Source of the DNA: Planctomycetaceae bacterium UBA4732
GTDB lineage: Bacteria; Planctomycetota; Planctomycetia; Gemmatales; Gemmataceae
Assembly (NCBI GenBank): GCA_002404095.1
Contig: DHJA01000169.1
Span: 395-10,910 of the forward strand
Length of the DNA: 10,516 nucleotides
Reading direction: 5' to 3'
Positions 7,331 to 10,516 of the stretch are shown in pieces (position 1 is the first letter of the stretch; each line of letters opens with the position of its first letter). The notes under the pieces are model-generated. The model was not told the origin of the DNA. It made no database searches and saw only the letters and a program-made list of their open reading frames with translations. The translations under genes and the position numbers were made by a program.

Positions 7331-7360
7331 ATTTTACTACACTGCCAATAGGCTTGGCAA
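7331..7360 (-). promoter_or_regulatory. Candidate promoter with internal inverted repeat for the 88-aa/HNH unit
   Basis: On the minus strand TTGCCA (7360-7355), 18 bp, TAAAAT (7336-7331) resembles a sigma-70 promoter; each box matches consensus at five of six positions. The -10 lies only 6 nt before ATG 7324, so the transcript would start at about the A of the start codon and be leaderless. An inverted repeat tgccaa (7343-7348) / ttggca (7354-7359) with a 5-nt loop overlaps the -35 and spacer, a place where a repressor could bind. It sits 15 nt or more past the oxidoreductase stop, giving the HNH unit its own start. This is pattern matching only. Confidence 0.4.
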
Positions 7361-7375
7361 GCACCGGGCCGTTGG

Positions 7376-8464
7376 TCAGGCCGCCTCGCGCGCTTCGTTC
7401 GTGAACAGCGTCCCTAACGGCGCCGGCAGCCGTAGCGGCCCGGCCGGCCCGTCCTCCGCGCCGTCCCAGCGATGAGCCGTCATTGAATCCAAGATGCGAC
7501 AAGCCAGGGCCACGGCATCACGCCCCGCCCTGCCATCGACGCGCGGCCGATCACCCGTGTGCACGCAGCGAATAAAGTCCTGCAACTCGCGCGTCAGTTG
7601 GTCGCCGGCCTCGCAGTCCACCTCGCGCATTTGCAGATGTCGGCCGAACAACTCGGCCTTGAGGGAAGCCGCGGTACCGCCGTCGAGCCGCCGCGAATCC
7701 ATGCGGCCTTGGCGTAAGTGTTCGGCAGGTTGCATCAGCGATAGCTTGCGGTGCGCGAAATCGGCGCCGACGAATCCTTCCGCCGACCATATTTGCATGC
7801 GCCGCACCGGGACCGGATGCACCCGGCTGGCGCTCACGTCGGCCACGCAGCCGTTGACGAAAGTGAGCCGGGCCTGGGCAAGATCCTCGCATCCGCCTAG
7901 CACCGCTGCCCCCAGCGCCTCCACCGTGCGCACCGGCGAACCGACGAGCGCCATAACGAGATCCAAATCGTGGATCATTAGATCAAACACGACGCCCACG
8001 TCGGTCGAGCGGCCTGAAAAGCCACTACAGCGCTCGCTAGTTATGTATTTAGGCTGCAAGGGCATCTGTTGCATGGCCTCGAACGCCGGGTTGAAGCGCT
8101 CGATGTGGCCGACCTGGAGTATTGTTTTGGTTCGCTCGGCGAGGCCGACGAGTTCCTCTGCTTGTGCGAGGTCCGCCGTCAGCGGCTTTTCGACCAGCAC
8201 CGCCACGCCGCGAGAAAGAAGGTCCGAGGCGACGGCGTGATGCGCAAAGGTAGGCGCCGCCAGTACCACCGCGTCTACCAGCGGGGCCATTTGCTGATGA
8301 CCGGGGAAGGCGCGTGTCCCGCAGCGCAGGGCCACGGCCTCCGCCTGAGCCGAATGGGGGTCCGCGACGCCGACCAATTCCACGTCCGGCATAGTGGACA
8401 GGATGCGAGCGTGTTCCTTGCCCAGATGGCCGACGCCGATCACTCCCATCCGCAGACGCTTCAT
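7376..8464 (-). CDS. Gfo/Idh/MocA family oxidoreductase, probable UDP-GlcNAc 3-dehydrogenase (GnnA-like)
   Basis: This is a 362-aa NAD(P)-dependent sugar oxidoreductase. The Rossmann motif is GVIGVGHLGKEHARIL (G10-x-G12-x2-G15), followed by VGVADP at the end of strand 2, the family EKPL motif (E92-K93-P94), LQVGHIERFNPAF (116-128) and GVVFDLMIHDLDLVMALV (157-174). The HIERFNPA and DLMIHDxDLV segments are characteristic of the subgroup often found beside lpxC/lpxA genes, including GnnA, which oxidises UDP-GlcNAc at C3 on the way to a 2,3-diamino sugar for lipid A. The link to that reaction is inferred; no GnnB aminotransferase lies in this window. ATG 8464 was chosen because GAGGGAG (8474-8480) lies 9 nt upstream and it starts at the Rossmann strand; a longer in-frame start at 8566 would only translate repeat DNA. 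It is the third gene of the ompH-lpxC operon. Confidence 0.88.
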   Translation of the reverse strand: MKRLRMGVIGVGHLGKEHARILSTMPDVELVGVADPHSAQAEAVALRCGTRAFPGHQQMAPLVDAVVLAAPTFAHHAVASDLLSRGVAVLVEKPLTADLAQAEELVGLAERTKTILQVGHIERFNPAFEAMQQMPLQPKYITSERCSGFSGRSTDVGVVFDLMIHDLDLVMALVGSPVRTVEALGAAVLGGCEDLAQARLTFVNGCVADVSASRVHPVPVRRMQIWSAEGFVGADFAHRKLSLMQPAEHLRQGRMDSRRLDGGTAASLKAELFGRHLQMREVDCEAGDQLTRELQDFIRCVHTGDRPRVDGRAGRDAVALACRILDSMTAHRWDGAEDGPAGPLRLPAPLGTLFTNEAREAA

Positions 8465-8480
8465 GCTCGTTTGCTCCCTC

Positions 8481-8550
8481 TTAGAGGGTGGGCCACTCGC
8501 TCCGCGAGTGGCTTTCCTCAACCCGGCTCGCGGAGCGAGTCGGCCACCCT
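8481..8550. repeat. Tandem 70-bp hairpin repeat, unit 1
   Basis: This is the first of two adjacent 70-bp units (8481-8550, 8551-8620) that differ at three positions only. The unit contains the palindrome gccactcgc-tcc-gcgagtggc (8492-8512) and an inverted, imperfect second copy of the core (8525-8545). AGGGTGG at 8485-8491 pairs with CCACCCT at 8544-8550, so the whole unit can also fold as one long hairpin. It belongs to the same family as the repeat beside secA. On the minus-strand transcript it lies between lpxC and the oxidoreductase, its edge touching the latter's Shine-Dalgarno (8474-8480). Confidence 0.9.
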
Positions 8551-8620
8551 TTAGAGGGTGGGCCACTCGCTCCGCGAGTGGCTTTCTTCAACCCGGCTCG
8601 CGGAGCGAGTTGGCCACCAT
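8551..8620. repeat. Tandem 70-bp hairpin repeat, unit 2
   Basis: Second tandem unit, 67 of 70 positions identical to the first; the changes are c to t at 8587, c to t at 8611 and c to a at 8619. The central palindrome at 8562-8582 is unchanged. The last change breaks one base pair of the outer stem (AGGGTGG 8555-8561 against CCACCAT 8614-8620). Together the two units fill nearly all of the space from the lpxC stop (8627-8629) to the next gene's ribosome binding site. Confidence 0.9.
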
Positions 8621-8626
8621 CTTCCT

Positions 8627-9514
8627 TCACGCCGCCAATGACGCGCGGCAACCGCAGGACACGCTCAACCGCTCGTAGAGTACGCTCGCCAATGTTGTGT
8701 TAAGAGGATGGCCGGAACGGTAGGCCGTGACGTGGCCGCACAGGTCCACGCCAAGCAACGACAGGTCGCCGACGAGATCAAGGATCTTATGACGCGCCGG
8801 CTCGTTGGCGTAGCGTAGGCGGTTGTCGATGGGACCGTGCGGACCAAACACCAGCAGATCGTTCGGCGTCGTGCGCGAACCGAGACCTTGTTGGCGCAGC
8901 GTTTCCGCTTCGGATTCCAGGATGAAGGTGCGACACGCCGACAGTTCGTTAGCGAACGTGGCCGGCGTGATGGTTTCCGTGTGGACCTGGCGGCCGATCG
9001 GCGATTCCAACCCGTAATCGAGGAAATAGCTGATCACCAGATCGCCGCCTTCGGCCGGGTGCAGGGCCAGCGTGGCGCCGCCGCCGCTCACGATCGTCGT
9101 CTCTTCCACGGCGTAAACCGGCCGCCGGGCGGTCTGTAACTTTGTTCCCGCTGTCAGTAGCGCGTCCACGAAAGCGCGCGCCGACCCGTCCAGGCCGGGC
9201 GGTTCGGGGGCGTTTAATTCGACCAGGCAATTGTCGATGCGCAAGCCCGCCAGGGCGGCGAGGACGTGTTCGACGAGTCCGACCTGCGCGGGCGGCCTGC
9301 CGAGGGTCGTCCGGCGATTCGTGCCGGTGACTTGGCTGATGTGGGCGGGGACGTAAGTGCGCGGCCGGCAATCCGTGCGGACGAACACGACTCCGGCGCC
9401 CGCCGGCGCGGGCAGAAAGCGCGCCCGGACAGTGGCTCCCGTCAGGAAGCCCACGCCGCGAACTTCGGCCGGCCCCGCAAGCGTCCGCTGGTATCGATAA
9501 CTTTGCCTTCTCAC
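8627..9514 (-). CDS. lpxC: UDP-3-O-acyl-N-acetylglucosamine deacetylase LpxC
   Basis: LpxC is the zinc amidase that removes the acetyl group from UDP-3-O-acyl-GlcNAc, the committed step of lipid A synthesis in the cytoplasm. The 295-aa product is close to E. coli LpxC (305 aa). Catalytic and zinc residues are present: VEHVLAALAGLRIDN (E82, H83), RHKILDLVGD (H242, K243, D246) and YRSGHPLN (H269); the substrate-binding Thr-Phe pair is T196-F197 in CRTFILE. NAPEPPGLDGSARAFVDAL (101-119) is also typical. One departure: the usual GxGLHxG loop reads GVGFLTG (20-26), so the His at E. coli position 19 is replaced by Leu24. The start is GTG 9514 with GAGGA (9526-9530) 11 nt upstream; no nearby ATG is better. 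It is the second gene of the ompH operon. Confidence 0.95.
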   Translation of the reverse strand: MRRQSYRYQRTLAGPAEVRGVGFLTGATVRARFLPAPAGAGVVFVRTDCRPRTYVPAHISQVTGTNRRTTLGRPPAQVGLVEHVLAALAGLRIDNCLVELNAPEPPGLDGSARAFVDALLTAGTKLQTARRPVYAVEETTIVSGGGATLALHPAEGGDLVISYFLDYGLESPIGRQVHTETITPATFANELSACRTFILESEAETLRQQGLGSRTTPNDLLVFGPHGPIDNRLRYANEPARHKILDLVGDLSLLGVDLCGHVTAYRSGHPLNTTLASVLYERLSVSCGCRASLAA

Positions 9515-9552
9515 GGTATCCGTCTTCCTCGTTCGATATGGTGGGGCGCTAC

Positions 9553-9627
9553 TAACGAGCCGCGACCGTAAGGAAGCGGTTTTGAGCCGTATCGGGATGC
9601 CCGCTCCCTTACGGTCGCGGCTCGTTA
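9553..9627. repeat. 27-bp-arm inverted repeat between ompH and lpxC
   Basis: Arms 9553-9579 (taacgagccgcgacc...) and 9601-9627 (...ggtcgcggctcgtta) are reverse complements except for one A/C mismatch (9574 against 9606), with a 21-nt loop. In the minus-strand transcript this would be a very stable hairpin 16 nt after the ompH stop and about 40 nt before the lpxC start. No U-tract follows, so an intrinsic terminator is unlikely; a processing, stability or REP-like element fits better. A related half-copy appears at the right edge of the window (10488-10512). Confidence 0.88.
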
Positions 9628-9642
9628 CTTTCTGGAAAGTCG

Positions 9643-10326
9643 TCAGTTCGCGCCTAAGCCTTTAGCGGCCGGGGCCGCGCTGGCCGCGGGGCCGGCCGGA
9701 CGATACGCCGCGTTGAGTGCAGTCAACACATCGTAACTGATCTCGTTTTCCTTGGAGTAATGAATGGGGATGAGCGCGCCCGCCCCAATCAGCCGCTCCA
9801 CGTTGCCCGCGGTGTAATACGCATCCTTCTCGATCGGCGCGTTGAATTGCAGCACTAGGTCGAAGTCGTGGCTGACGGCGTAGCGCTGGGCAGCCGACAC
9901 GACTTCCTTATACAGTTCCACCATTTGGTTTTCGGCCTTCTTGGCCAACACAGACTTGGCGTCGGTGCTGATGCCCTCCATCTCGAACTGGAGTGTCTTG
10001 GCCTGCTTCGTAATCTCTTCGACCCTGGTCGGCTGCGTGGCCGGGTTCGTCGCCTCTTTGCGGAATACTTCGAGTTCCGCCTGTTTGGCCTTGATCTTCT
10101 CTTCAAAGGGCTTGGCGAGGCCCTTCATCTCTTCCTTGTACGCCTGGTACTTGCCGTAGTACGTGATGACGTAAGTAAGGTTGAGAAGGGCGATCTTGGT
10201 GCGCGGGGCCGCCGCCGGCTTGGCCGGCACGGATGGAACCGACGACTGCGCCCAAAGGCCGCCGACGTAGATCAGCGCCCCCACGACTGCGGCGCCAGCC
10301 GTCGCAATGATTGCTTTCCTCTTCAC
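9643..10326 (-). CDS. OmpH/Skp family periplasmic chaperone-like protein
   Basis: Skp/OmpH proteins hold unfolded outer-membrane proteins in the periplasm. The 227-aa product has an N-terminal hydrophobic segment (residues 5-25, IIATAGAAVVGALIYVGGLW) that is a signal peptide or anchor, then a Pro/Ala-rich linker (29-41). The conserved OmpH opening strand KIALLNLTYVITYY (44-57) follows, then a long charged coiled coil (about 60-145) and a closing strand DFDLVLQFN (154-162). A further about 65-residue C-terminal part with an Ala/Pro-rich end (211-224) is longer than in E. coli Skp (161 aa). The start is GTG 10326 with GAGGAGAA about 6-13 nt upstream. It is the first gene seen in an operon with lpxC and a GnnA-like gene, the usual setting for this family. 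Role by family and context. Confidence 0.85.
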   Translation of the reverse strand: MKRKAIIATAGAAVVGALIYVGGLWAQSSVPSVPAKPAAAPRTKIALLNLTYVITYYGKYQAYKEEMKGLAKPFEEKIKAKQAELEVFRKEATNPATQPTRVEEITKQAKTLQFEMEGISTDAKSVLAKKAENQMVELYKEVVSAAQRYAVSHDFDLVLQFNAPIEKDAYYTAGNVERLIGAGALIPIHYSKENEISYDVLTALNAAYRPAGPAASAAPAAKGLGAN

Positions 10327-10422
10327 TGTCCGGTTCTCCTCGTTCGAGATGGCCGACAGCCGCGGTCGCGCCGCACACGGTTTTTTCGCTGTCGGTTGGA
10401 ACCTGCTCGTCCCGTTGTCTCG

Positions 10423-10464
10423 CCTCTTGCGAGCGCTGGGTTCTACCCACGACCCAGCAAGAGG
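10423..10464. repeat. Bulged hairpin upstream of ompH
   Basis: Arms cctctt (10423-10428) plus gctgggt (10435-10441) pair with acccagc (10452-10458) plus aagagg (10459-10464), leaving a 6-nt bulge and a 10-nt loop. It lies about 97 bp before the ompH start, probably between ompH and the next gene to the right, which is outside the window. Neither strand has a T-run at the right place for an intrinsic terminator. Role unknown. Confidence 0.45.
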
Positions 10465-10487
10465 TCAAGGCGAACAGTGCGACGTTT

Positions 10488-10512
10488 AGCCGCGACCCGA
10501 AGGGGAGCGCGG
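10488..10512. repeat. Partial copy of the agccgcgacc repeat at the window edge
   Basis: The sequence agccgcgacccgaaggggag... matches the arm of the 9553-9627 repeat exactly for its first ten bases and loosely after that (gaagggg against taaggga). If it is the same family, its partner arm should lie just beyond the window. The match is short and divergent, so this is tentative. Confidence 0.35.
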
Positions 10513-10516
10513 CGCC

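Noticed and set aside
8465..8566. Longer N-terminus for the Gfo/Idh oxidoreductase from ATG 8566
   Set aside because: The 34 extra residues are translated repeat DNA, and ATG 8464 has a good Shine-Dalgarno and begins at the Rossmann strand.
8481..8620. CRISPR array from the repeated palindromic units
   Set aside because: The two units are directly adjacent 70-bp duplicates with no spacers, and no cas genes are nearby.
9553..9627. Rho-independent terminator after ompH
   Set aside because: The stem is strong but the loop is 21 nt and no T-run follows on the minus strand, and lpxC lies immediately downstream in the same direction.

Overview
The window looks like chromosomal DNA from a high-GC planctomycete (Gemmata/Pirellula-type relatives). 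This is inferred from three things: the ompH-lpxC-Gfo/Idh gene order, the style of the SecA, HNH and recombinase fragments, and dense palindromic repeats between genes. No 16S or other decisive marker is present, so the lineage call is an inference.

Layout, left to right. (1) Positions 1-1681, minus strand: N-terminal 560 codons of SecA, the Sec export motor, cut by the window edge. (2) 1682-2047: divergent intergenic region carrying a 37-bp-arm inverted repeat. (3) 2048-3595, plus strand: an exported transglutaminase-like protein with an intact Cys-His-Asp triad. (4) 3596-7370: an accessory island. It holds a broken serine-recombinase fragment, then a very unusual transposase gene, then a small two-gene unit on the minus strand (an 88-aa protein followed by a truncated HNH endonuclease). 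The transposase reading frame joins a TM0106-type RecB-like/Fe-S domain and an RNase H-like exonuclease domain to an IS66-type DDE transposase. One in-frame TAG interrupts it before the catalytic Glu. (5) 7376-10326, minus strand: an envelope operon read ompH -> lpxC -> Gfo/Idh/MocA oxidoreductase. The oxidoreductase resembles the UDP-GlcNAc 3-dehydrogenase (GnnA) type.

How the genes work together. SecA exports unfolded proteins; OmpH/Skp would chaperone outer-membrane proteins after export; LpxC commits UDP-acyl-GlcNAc to lipid A; and a GnnA-like enzyme could supply a 3-keto sugar for a diamino-sugar lipid A. The right part of the window is therefore an outer-membrane biogenesis cluster. The gaps inside this operon are filled by palindromic repeats: a 27-bp inverted repeat between ompH and lpxC, and two tandem 70-bp hairpin units between lpxC and the oxidoreductase. 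The same 17-base palindrome core recurs beside secA, with a compensating base-pair change in the stem.

The best candidate for something new is the nuclease-IS66 fusion at 3916-6747. Its ends, its activity and whether the TAG is bypassed cannot be settled from this sequence alone.
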